DNA from: an uncultured Oscillospiraceae bacterium
GTDB taxonomy: Bacteria > Bacillota > Clostridia > Oscillospirales > Oscillospiraceae
Reading direction: 5' to 3'
Assembly: GCA_900756495.1 (NCBI GenBank)
Contig: CAAEKI010000171.1
Span: 1 to 7,077 of the forward strand
DNA: 7,077 nucleotides
Shown here piece after piece: positions 1-6,067 of the stretch. How positions within the stretch are numbered: the stretch's first letter is position 1; each line of letters begins with the position of its first letter. Below the pieces are notes generated by a model. The model was not told where the DNA came from and did no database searches. It saw only the letters and a program-made list of their open reading frames with translations. Made by a program: the position numbers and the translations under genes.

Positions 1-465
1 ACGGACAGCACGGTAACGGTGGTGGGGCTGGAGGGACCTCACGACATCAACGGACAGGATTCAAAGGTATCGAAAGACTTTTTGCGGATTCTGGCCAGCA
101 GCGTAACCTCTCCGGGGTCCTCGAACTTCCGGTTTGTAAAAGGGGCGGATCTTGTGATCTGCCTGGGTCCTGAGCACGCGGCGATTCTGGGACGGGACGG
201 CGTAACGAAGGACGAGGCGCGGGAGTATCTGTTTGAGCATGCCCGCGTGACGCTTGACCGGATCACGGAGGAGCACCTGGCGCACCGGCGGAAGACGCCG
301 GCGCAGTACGGGGAGTTTGGCGACCAGCCGATTCCGGTGGTAATGGAGAAGGAGAACTTCAAGCTGTTTGTGGTTGGCGGCCCGGGCCTGCACTCCTGCT
401 GGATGCCCAACTGGGGCGGCCCCAAGCACCGCATGTCCACTGCTAAAATTCGACTCCCGGAATAA
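1..465 (+). CDS. C-terminal part of a protein paralogous to the downstream selenoprotein's large domain (5' end outside window)
   Basis: The reading frame is open from base 1 and ends at TAA 463-465, giving 154 visible residues. The true start lies upstream; the GTG at 19 has no ribosome binding site and falls inside a conserved beta-strand-like segment. Visible landmarks are an EGPHDIN segment at about residues 11-17, GVTKDEAREYLFEH at about 67-80, and a C-terminal FKLFVVGGPGLHSCW stretch at about 120-134 ending in IRLPE. The order and spacing match the last third of the next gene (TIHA, GWTKETMKRFLWEN, LMIVVAGGKQSGHGYW, IELP), so the two are paralogues and perhaps subunits of one complex. 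I recall this domain as a companion of UGSC-type (seleno)proteins, but its reaction is unknown to me. Whether this protein also carries an N-terminal Sec or Cys domain cannot be seen. Two Cys are visible (VICLGPE and HSCW). Only 48 bases separate it from the next gene, which suggests co-transcription. Confidence 0.85.
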   Translation, partial: TDSTVTVVGLEGPHDINGQDSKVSKDFLRILASSVTSPGSSNFRFVKGADLVICLGPEHAAILGRDGVTKDEAREYLFEHARVTLDRITEEHLAHRRKTPAQYGEFGDQPIPVVMEKENFKLFVVGGPGLHSCWMPNWGGPKHRMSTAKIRLPE

Positions 466-468
466 GAG

Positions 469-486
469 GTTGAGAAAGGCCTCAAC
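469..486 (+). promoter_or_regulatory. Small stem-loop in the gap between the two paralogous genes
   Basis: Bases 469-474 (gttgag) pair perfectly with 481-486 (ctcaac) around a 6-base loop. There is no following T-run, so it is not an intrinsic terminator. It could shield the 3' end of the upstream coding segment or be chance. A six-base stem is weak evidence. Confidence 0.25.
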
Positions 487-513
487 AACATTTGGCGGAA
501 AGGAGCGTTAAAG

Positions 514-2238
514 ATGAAACTGGAAGTGTTTGTGCCCACAGGTTCTGGGGGAGATGGCAACAAGTTTCCTTATGCGCGGCGTCTCCCGGATCTCAATGGA
601 AAGACAATCGGTGAGATTTCCAACCGGCTGTGGGAGTCGGATCGTATATTTCCTGTGATTCGGGAGCTGTTGAAGAAACGATATCCGGATATCAAGTTTA
701 TCCCCTATACGGAATTCCCCAATACTGCGGATAAAATATCCGACAATGAGGAGTTGCCGGATATCGTCCTGGCTAGAGGGTGTGACGCTGTAATCGGAGC
801 AAGTGCAGCCTGAGGGGGATGCTCTACGGCCGTTGGCCGTGCACTTGCCCGGATTGAGAAGAAGGGGATCCCTACCTTTACCGTGACGCGCCAGGGATTC
901 AAAGGTGTGGTTCGCAATTGCTTCCTGGCCATGGGGCTTTCACACGATGCCTCTCTGTTTGAATTTCCCTCCCCCATGTTCGTGCCCGGCAGCGATTTGA
1001 CGCCGCTGGAAGAGAACGTGGAACAGATTATCTATGGACTGACCCAATGGGAACCGACTGTAAAGAAGAGAGGGAGCGAGGAAGCGCCGAAGAAAGTGGC
1101 GATAGAGGGCAAAGACGACAGCGATGCAGTTACAAAGATGAATACGCTCTTCCTGAGAAACAGCTGGGGAGACGGCCTGCCGCTGCTTCCCGCTACGGAA
1201 GAGCGGGTAAATTGGTTGCTTACCGGAACAGATTTACCGCGGGATACGGTTATCGGCAAGATTATGCCCAGCGGCAGGACGGCAACGGTGGAATCTCTTG
1301 CGGTTTGCCTCGCCATGACGGGCGGCAGGCCGGAATATATGCCGGTTGTAATCGCCGCGTGCAGGGCAATGATAGATCCGCGGTTCCGCCACCAGCTGAT
1401 GCAGGCCACAACCTGTTCGGTCAATATAGCCGCCATTGTGAACGGTCCCATCAGCAGACAGATTCGTCTGAACGCGGGATATGGCTGCCTTGGCCCGAAT
1501 CCGCGCTATCCTGCCGGAGGATGTATCGGGCGCGCCCTTCGGCTGATTCAGCAGAATATCGGCCAGGCGATCCCTGAATTTGGAACTATGTCCAATTTTG
1601 GAGGATCGGCGAAATGGGCCAATGTCGTCTTTGCGGAGGATGAAGGAGGACTTCCGGAAGGATGGGAGCCTCTGAGCGTGGAGCGTGGATTTTCAAAAGA
1701 CAGCAATGTCATTACGATTCATGCGGTTGCGACTGCCACCAATATTACCTCCATCCACGCCTCCAATGAGGAGACGGTACATGAGACGCTGCTCTATTTT
1801 GCGCGCATTATGGGCAGCGATTACGGCAACATCTTTTTGAATTACTACGAACACAGCGCGCCAGGAATACTCATTATGCCGCGCGGTATCGCCCAGGGTA
1901 TTGTTGATGCCGGATGGACGAAAGAAACAATGAAGAGATTCCTCTGGGAGAACTCTAAGTTCCCGTGGTCTGTTGTAACATCCGATTCAGATGTCTTCCG
2001 GCGTTCCAAGGACGTCATGAAGCAGTATGTCCCCGAAGGGGAGCCATGGCCGATTTCCATCAAACCGGAACAGCTGATGATTGTCGTTGCCGGCGGAAAA
2101 CAGTCCGGCCACGGTTATTGGATGCGCATGGGGTGCTGCCCCACACAGCCGATCAGCATGGAGATAGAATTGCCCAGCAATTGGGATTCACTGCTTGAAA
2201 AGGCGGAAGAGGACCTGGGGCCACTGCCGGTGATCTGA
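514..2238 (+). CDS. UGSC-type selenoprotein fused to a large C-terminal domain; UGA 811-813 read as selenocysteine (Sec100)
   Basis: This is one 574-residue protein containing selenocysteine, not two ORFs. The start ATG at 514 is preceded by aaaggag at 499-505 with 8 bases of spacing. Residues 1-205 form the N-terminal domain: a VFVPTG strand at 5-10, LNGKTIGEISN at 27-37, then CDAVIGASAA followed by Sec100-Gly-Gly-Cys103, and IEKKGIPTF at 114-122. This layout matches the UGSC (seleno)protein family and resembles the Sec segment of glycine reductase component B (GrdB). A charged linker at about 183-205 leads to the second domain (209-574), with WGDGLP at 218-223, ATTCSVN, a GCLGPNPRYPAGGC segment (Cys325, Cys337), and VVAGGKQSGHGYW near the end. 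That domain is paralogous to the gene just upstream. The frame is continuous across the TGA and conserved motifs flank it directly, so a stop or pseudogene is unlikely. Inferred role: cytoplasmic redox enzyme acting through a Sec-x-x-Cys pair, possibly reductive cleavage of a small substrate. The substrate is unknown. The terminal codon, 2236-2238, is also TGA. Confidence 0.88.
811..813 (+). other. In-frame UGA recoded as selenocysteine (Sec100)
   Basis: TGA lies in the same frame as both the upstream (514-810) and downstream (814-2238) coding segments. It encodes the first position of a U-G-G-C motif, the equivalent of UGSC in that selenoprotein family and UGTC in GrdB. No ribosome binding site precedes the first downstream start-like codon (GTG at 883), which argues against independent re-initiation. 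Confidence 0.88.
811..850 (+). promoter_or_regulatory. Bacterial SECIS element (selenocysteine insertion stem-loop)
   Basis: Just 3' of the UGA, acggcc (826-831) pairs perfectly with ggccgt (835-840) around the 3-base loop GUU (832-834). Below it, tgc (820-822) pairs with gca (841-843), leaving uct (823-825) bulged on the 5' side. A lower ggg/ccc pairing (816-818 with 848-850) is possible. The apical loop starts 18 bases after the UGA and has G as its first base. Both fit the loose bacterial SECIS model as I remember it, with a short loop G and a bulged U recognised by SelB. The pairing is read directly from sequence; SelB binding is inferred. Confidence 0.75.
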
Positions 2239-2305
2239 ATAAGCTCCTTCCAAAGGCGTGCTGAAAACTGAACCAAGACGGTTGAGAAAATCACTATGAG
2301 ATGCT

Positions 2306-2310
2306 GGGAG
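2306..2310 (+). promoter_or_regulatory. Ribosome binding site deciding the ATG 2321 start
   Basis: gggag with 10 bases to ATG 2321 supports the shorter start. The in-frame GTG at 2312 would leave only one base of spacing. Confidence 0.5.
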
Positions 2311-2320
2311 CGTGAGAAGA

Positions 2321-3241
2321 ATGAATACAGATTATGATGTCGTTGTGATCGGAGGCGGTTCGGCAGGGCTGGCAGCAGCCATCTATACCAGCCGCGCCCG
2401 GCTGAGCACCTTGATTCTGGAAAAGGAAAACATGGGCGGGGAGCTGATAAACCGGGAGTTGATTGAGAACTACCCCGGTTTCGGCGAGGGCGTCCAGGGG
2501 CCTGAGCTGGCGGCCGGCATGGCGGAACAGGCCATGAGCTTTGGGGCCGAATTCGAGTATGCCGAGGTTACGGGTATCGAAGTCAACGCAGACCACAAAG
2601 TGGTGCACTGCGACGGGAGAAGCATTACCTGCAGGGGGATTATTGTTGCCAGCGGCTCGCTGCCCAGAAAGCTGGGGGTGCCCGGTGAAGAGGAATTCGC
2701 ACACCGGGGCGTCTTTTACTGTGCTACCTGTGACGGGCCGCAATTTGCCGGAAAAGCGGTCGCCGTGGCTGGAGCGGGGGATTCGGGCATTACAGAAGCG
2801 CTGGCCCTTGCCAGAATTGCCTCGAAGGTAACGGTGATTGAATTCCTCCCTGCGCCCAAAGCTTCAAAAGTTCTGCAGGAAAGGGCCTTGGCTGAACCCA
2901 AGATTACGATTCAGTGTGCAACCAAGATCGAAGCGGTTGTAGGGGATCAACAGATGACCAGCCTGGAGCTTGAGGACCGCAATACAGGTGAAAAGAGCCG
3001 CCTGGAAGCGGATGGACTTCTGGTGCGCATTGGCCTGTTGCCCAATACGCAGTTCCTGAAGGGCGTGCTGGATTTGACCCCGGTCGGACAAATACCGGTT
3101 GATGAATACATGGGGACTAAAATCCCAGGTATCTATGCTGCCGGCGATGTCCGTGAGCACTCTCCCATGCAAATTTCGACAGCTGTAGGAGATGGCGTCA
3201 GCGCGGCTATGGCGCTTGGACGCTACCTGGAGTCAAATTAG
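2321..3241 (+). CDS. Thioredoxin-reductase-like FAD flavoprotein with CATC redox site but atypical pyridine-nucleotide site
   Basis: A 306-residue protein of normal length for low-molecular-weight thioredoxin reductase. The N-terminal FAD-binding motif is GGGSAG at 11-16 after the beta-strand DVVVI, with ENYPGF at 49-54. The catalytic pair is Cys134-x-x-Cys137 in the classical CATCDG context. The second Rossmann motif GAGDSG is at 151-156 and the C-terminal FAD motif GIYAAGDV at 270-277. The strand after the second Rossmann motif reads VIEFLPAPKAS (about 172-182), where NADPH-dependent enzymes have HRRxxxR. The following KVLQERALAEPKI segment is preserved, so the change is specific. This suggests NADH, ferredoxin or another donor instead of NADPH. 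I chose ATG 2321 over GTG 2312 because gggag (2306-2310) is 10 bases before the ATG but only 1 base before the GTG. It lies 82 bases after the selenoprotein gene and probably re-reduces that enzyme or an unseen thioredoxin. Family assignment is firm; partner and donor are inferred. Confidence 0.92.
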   Translation: MNTDYDVVVIGGGSAGLAAAIYTSRARLSTLILEKENMGGELINRELIENYPGFGEGVQGPELAAGMAEQAMSFGAEFEYAEVTGIEVNADHKVVHCDGRSITCRGIIVASGSLPRKLGVPGEEEFAHRGVFYCATCDGPQFAGKAVAVAGAGDSGITEALALARIASKVTVIEFLPAPKASKVLQERALAEPKITIQCATKIEAVVGDQQMTSLELEDRNTGEKSRLEADGLLVRIGLLPNTQFLKGVLDLTPVGQIPVDEYMGTKIPGIYAAGDVREHSPMQISTAVGDGVSAAMALGRYLESN

Positions 3242-3333
3242 TTTAAAAAGGCTATATGAGCGTATCCGGAACCTGAAGCCGACTCAAGTAGCTGCACAGG
3301 CGAGGGGGAGGATTGTGCATACGCCTTTTTAAA
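3242..3333 (+). repeat. Inverted repeat bracketing the flavoprotein/binding-protein gap; possible attenuator or terminator
   Basis: tttaaaaaggc at 3242-3252, starting right at the flavoprotein stop codon, is perfectly complementary to gcctttttaaa at 3323-3333, an 11-bp pairing around a 70-base loop. Inside the loop tgcaca (3293-3298) can pair with tgtgca (3314-3319), and gcgtat (3260-3265) with atacgc (3319-3324). The 3' arm runs into a T-rich then A/T-rich tract. Only three of the eleven outer pairs are G:C and the loop is long, so it is not a textbook terminator. It could attenuate transcription between the redox genes and the transporter. No convincing promoter was recognised in this 115-base gap. 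Confidence 0.35.
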
Positions 3334-3356
3334 AATTTTGAGAGGAGACGAAGTAG

Positions 3357-4997
3357 ATGAAAAAGCGGATTCTAGCGTTGATTCTGGCTCTTGCGATGGT
3401 CTTTGCTCTGGCGGCCTGCGGCGGCACCGGGACCTCTGCCACCAACACCGGAACTCCCAGCACAGAAGCTCCTGAGAATAGCGGCGGCGCGCCCACTGAA
3501 CTGAGGGTGGGCATGACAACCAGCATGGGAGATCTGTCTCCTTTCGGATATAGCAGCGTCGGCCGTAACCAGATACGTTATTGGATATACGAGTATGTGG
3601 CTATATTTACTGAGTTCGGACAGACTTGGGAAGAGATGGAGTGGCAACTGGCAAAGAACATTGAACAGGTGGACAGCCTTACCTATAAGATTGAGCTCTA
3701 TGACTATATCGTTGATGCCATCGGGAACCCAGTAAAGGCAAGTGATGTAGCTTTCTGCTTCAATGAGGTTGCAGCCGCAGGCATAGTGTCGCGCGCGACC
3801 AAGTACCTTGACGTGGCCACAGCCATTGATGACGTCACCCTTGAGATCAAGCTGCAGACCGATATTGTAGGAGCTCTTGAGTATCTCGTGACTCAGGTGC
3901 CCATCGTTTCTGAGAAGACTTACAATGAACACCAGGATCAAATGACGACGTTGCCCATTACAACTGCCGCCTACCAGATTACGGAGAGCGTGGATGGCTC
4001 CTACATGCTATTTGAAAAGAACGACAACTACTGGCAGACTGATGAGAGTGTCCGCAGCATTTACGCCAAGCAGCCCGTTGAAACGATCAGATACCTCATC
4101 ATTCCCGAGGCCAGCCAAGCTGTCATCGCGCTGCAGACCGGCGAAGTCGACATGCTCGCCAGTCTGGCTGGCAACGACCTCAGCTATTTTATTAATGCCG
4201 ACGGTACCAATGTTGATGGGTTCAACAGTAGTTTTGTTCAGGACTCTAAACCTGTTGACTTGGTGTTCAACATGTCTGAAGGTCCCGAAGGTGACCTTTT
4301 CAGAGACAATCTGCCGCTCCGTCAGGCCATTTTGCACGCCATCAACCCCGACGATGTTGTGGCGATTGCATGTGATGGCCGGGCCGAGGTCATACATGAC
4401 TTGGGTATGAACACTTGCGGCGACTACAGCCCTGAGTGGGATGAAGAGCCGTATTTTGATTACGACCTTGATTTGGCTAAGGAGCTGCTTGCTGAGGCAG
4501 GCTATCCAGACGGCAAAAAGGACGGCAAACAGCTTACCATCCGCCTGATTTGCGCCACGGCTTACGATGATGCCGCTCAAGTAATTCAGGGACAACTTGT
4601 GCAGTTGGGCATTGAAGTTAATTTGCAGGTTCTTGATGATGCCATGTTCTCGACGCTTCAGATGGATCCCACATCTTGGGACATATGGCTTGATAAAAAG
4701 GGCAACGAAGGTTACATTACTGGCACTTACGACAATATCATGCTGCAGAACAAGGAGGGAGTTGGTGCAAGAAACTTCATCGTTGATGATAAGCTTGAAA
4801 GCCTCCTGGTCGCCGCACACGATATCTCGACCCACACAAAAGAGGCGATGGATGAGCTCCACTACTATGTGGTAGATAACGCAATTGCCCGCGGCATTTA
4901 TGTGCCCTATGTCTACAGCGTAAGTTGTGAGGGAATTACTCCGTATTTGCACCCCTGGGGCTTCCTCTGTCCCAACGTCAGTTCCTTTACCGGCTGA
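3357..4997 (+). CDS. Lipoprotein solute-binding protein of a peptide/opine-type (family 5) ABC importer
   Basis: A 546-residue extracytoplasmic binding protein that would capture the substrate and deliver it to the two permeases encoded next. Residues 1-20 form a lipoprotein signal peptide (MKKR, hydrophobic core, lipobox L18-A-A-C21), so Cys21 should be lipidated and the protein anchored outside the cytoplasmic membrane. A low-complexity Ser/Thr/Gly/Asn-rich tether covers about 22-45. Family 5 (DppA/OppA) hallmarks are: IVDAIGNPVKASDVAFCFN at 118-136, corresponding to the usual DGxPxxAxDVxFSF segment; TAAYQITESVDGSYMLFEKN at 203-222 followed by DNYW at 223-226; LRQAILHAINPDDVV at 321-335; and DLAKELLAEAGYPDGK at 372-387. 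Length is typical. ATG 3357 has agaggag at 3341-3347, 9 bases upstream. This large family carries peptides, nickel, opines and other small compounds, so the ligand cannot be named. The adjacent redox genes suggest that it brings in their substrate. The stop is TGA 4995-4997. Confidence 0.95.
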   Translation: MKKRILALILALAMVFALAACGGTGTSATNTGTPSTEAPENSGGAPTELRVGMTTSMGDLSPFGYSSVGRNQIRYWIYEYVAIFTEFGQTWEEMEWQLAKNIEQVDSLTYKIELYDYIVDAIGNPVKASDVAFCFNEVAAAGIVSRATKYLDVATAIDDVTLEIKLQTDIVGALEYLVTQVPIVSEKTYNEHQDQMTTLPITTAAYQITESVDGSYMLFEKNDNYWQTDESVRSIYAKQPVETIRYLIIPEASQAVIALQTGEVDMLASLAGNDLSYFINADGTNVDGFNSSFVQDSKPVDLVFNMSEGPEGDLFRDNLPLRQAILHAINPDDVVAIACDGRAEVIHDLGMNTCGDYSPEWDEEPYFDYDLDLAKELLAEAGYPDGKKDGKQLTIRLICATAYDDAAQVIQGQLVQLGIEVNLQVLDDAMFSTLQMDPTSWDIWLDKKGNEGYITGTYDNIMLQNKEGVGARNFIVDDKLESLLVAAHDISTHTKEAMDELHYYVVDNAIARGIYVPYVYSVSCEGITPYLHPWGFLCPNVSSFTG

Positions 4998-5049
4998 GAT
5001 TTTTCACTCCTTAGAAGAAATTAATAAATATTTCGGCGTTTGAATGTTA

Positions 5050-5091
5050 TGTACACCTATAGGCCGGACTTTTTCGGCCTATAGGTGTACA
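5050..5091 (+). promoter_or_regulatory. Perfect 17-bp stem-loop between binding-protein and permease genes (no T-tract)
   Basis: Bases 5050-5066 pair without mismatch to 5075-5091 (tgtacacctataggccg with its complement) around the 8-base loop gacttttt. It starts 52 bases after the binding-protein stop and ends 19 bases before the permease ATG. The 3' side is followed by aaagtaatg, with no T-run on either strand outside the stem, so it does not look like a Rho-independent terminator. In such ABC operons a stem here commonly protects the upstream mRNA from 3' decay or partly blocks transcription, yielding more binding protein than permease. That role is inferred. A protein-binding palindrome is the alternative. 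Confidence 0.7.
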
Positions 5092-5110
5092 AAAGTAATG
5101 AGGGCTTTGT

Positions 5111-6067
5111 ATGTTAAGATATGTAATTAGACGCATACTATGGCTGATCCCGACAATGATTGGCGTAGCTGTTCTAATTTTTACCATCATGTTTTTTATT
5201 CCAGGTGACCCTGTTACCATTATGAATCCGAATGCCACTCAGGAGGAAATTGAGATAACGCGGGAGAAACTGGGGCTAAATGGAAGCTATATAGAGCGCC
5301 TGTGGGACTATGCCAGCGGAGTTTTTTTCCGACTTGATTTCGGGGTGTCCTTCGTGTCGGGAACATCTGTTACAGGTGAGATCTTGTCCCGCTTCCCGCG
5401 GACGTTTATGCTTGCGATTGCCAGCATGGTTTTGTCGGTCGCTATCGGAATACCTCTCGGTATAGTCGCGGCGTTGAAGCATGGATCCATAGGAGACCGA
5501 GTGTCTATGGGAGTGTCAATTTTTGGCGTTTCCATGCCTCCGTTCTGGCTGGCCATTCTGCTGGTGCTTCTGTTCTCAGTCCAGCTACAGTTGCTGCCGT
5601 CCTTTGGCATAGGCGGCATAAAGTACTACATATTGCCGGCCATCTCGAACTGTTTTGCCGGCGTGGCTGGCTTCGCACGGCAGACGCGATCCAGCGTGCT
5701 GGAGTGTATCCGGGCGGACTATGTGACGACGGCCCGTTCCAAAGGCGTGTCGGAGCGCAGGGTGCTGTGGGGGCATATCATTCCCAACTCCTTAATTCCA
5801 ATTATCACTTATGCCGGAAGCCAGTTTAGTAAGCAGCTGGCCGGCGCTATTGTTATTGAAAACGTATTTGCAATTCCAGGTATTGGGACCTATATGGTAA
5901 ATGCCATCAATAAGAGAGACTACGGCGTAGTACAGGGCTCAGTAATTGTCTCATCATTGGCGTTTTGCATTATTATGCTGGTTGTCGACGTGGTTTATGC
6001 CTATGTGGATCCCCGCATCAAGGCGCGTTATGAGAGCAGGACAAGGAGAAAGAAGCATGCAGATTAA
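5111..6067 (+). CDS. ABC importer permease, DppB/OppB type
   Basis: A 318-residue inner-membrane subunit that forms half of the substrate channel together with the next gene product. The N-terminus is a membrane helix (about 9-30) containing the FFIPGDP signature at 28-34, typical of this family. An extracytoplasmic stretch (about 35-95) follows, then several hydrophobic segments (about 97-121, 133-157, 172-188, 229-250 and 276-298). The cytoplasmic EAA loop that docks on the ATPase is visible at 203-226: DYVTTARSKG, then H222-x-x-P225-N226. The end reads YVDPRIKARY before a basic tail. ATG 5111 is preceded by gaggg (5100-5104), 6 bases away, just downstream of the large stem-loop. The 3' end overlaps the next gene by 11 bases, indicating translational coupling. 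Length and motifs are ordinary for the family. Substrate specificity is not encoded in recognisable form here. Confidence 0.95.
   Translation: MLRYVIRRILWLIPTMIGVAVLIFTIMFFIPGDPVTIMNPNATQEEIEITREKLGLNGSYIERLWDYASGVFFRLDFGVSFVSGTSVTGEILSRFPRTFMLAIASMVLSVAIGIPLGIVAALKHGSIGDRVSMGVSIFGVSMPPFWLAILLVLLFSVQLQLLPSFGIGGIKYYILPAISNCFAGVAGFARQTRSSVLECIRADYVTTARSKGVSERRVLWGHIIPNSLIPIITYAGSQFSKQLAGAIVIENVFAIPGIGTYMVNAINKRDYGVVQGSVIVSSLAFCIIMLVVDVVYAYVDPRIKARYESRTRRKKHAD
6043..6048 (+). promoter_or_regulatory. Ribosome binding site deciding the ATG 6057 start
   Basis: aaggag, 8 bases before ATG 6057 and inside the end of the preceding permease gene. It fixes the start of the second permease and implies coupled translation. 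Confidence 0.7.

Noticed and set aside
468..477. ggttgagaaa shared by the gaps at 468-477 and 2280-2289
   Set aside because: A single ten-base match between two AG-rich leaders, with no extended similarity or common structure. Chance is a sufficient explanation.
811..813. TGA as a genuine stop, making 514-813 and 883-2238 a pseudogene or two genes
   Set aside because: The frame is continuous, the domain motif spans the TGA, a SECIS-like stem follows, and no ribosome binding site precedes the GTG at 883.
1047..1577. 176-codon + strand ORF in a second frame within the selenoprotein gene
   Set aside because: It is Arg/Gly/Gln-rich with no recognisable motif, and lies wholly inside the conserved domain of the real frame.
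1138..2238. Independent internal start at ATG 1138 for the C-terminal domain
   Set aside because: No Shine-Dalgarno sequence lies at suitable spacing before this ATG, and the upstream frame is open through a linker. A fusion is the simpler reading.
2312..2320. GTG 2312 as start of the flavoprotein
   Set aside because: gggag would be one base from the GTG. ATG 2321 has normal spacing and begins just before the FAD strand, as in homologues.
4008..4952. Long minus-strand ORF (314 codons) opposite the binding-protein gene
   Set aside because: It mirrors a well-supported coding gene, shows no family motif and has the composition of an antisense shadow. The same holds for minus-strand ORFs at 39-563, 1032-1451 and 3372-3941.
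5050..5091. Hairpin as a Rho-independent terminator
   Set aside because: No T-run follows the stem on either strand; the only T-run is in the loop.
5946..6056. Longer N-terminus for the second permease from 5946
   Set aside because: It lies entirely within the conserved 3' part of the preceding permease, in another frame. ATG 6057 has a strong ribosome binding site and family-like length.
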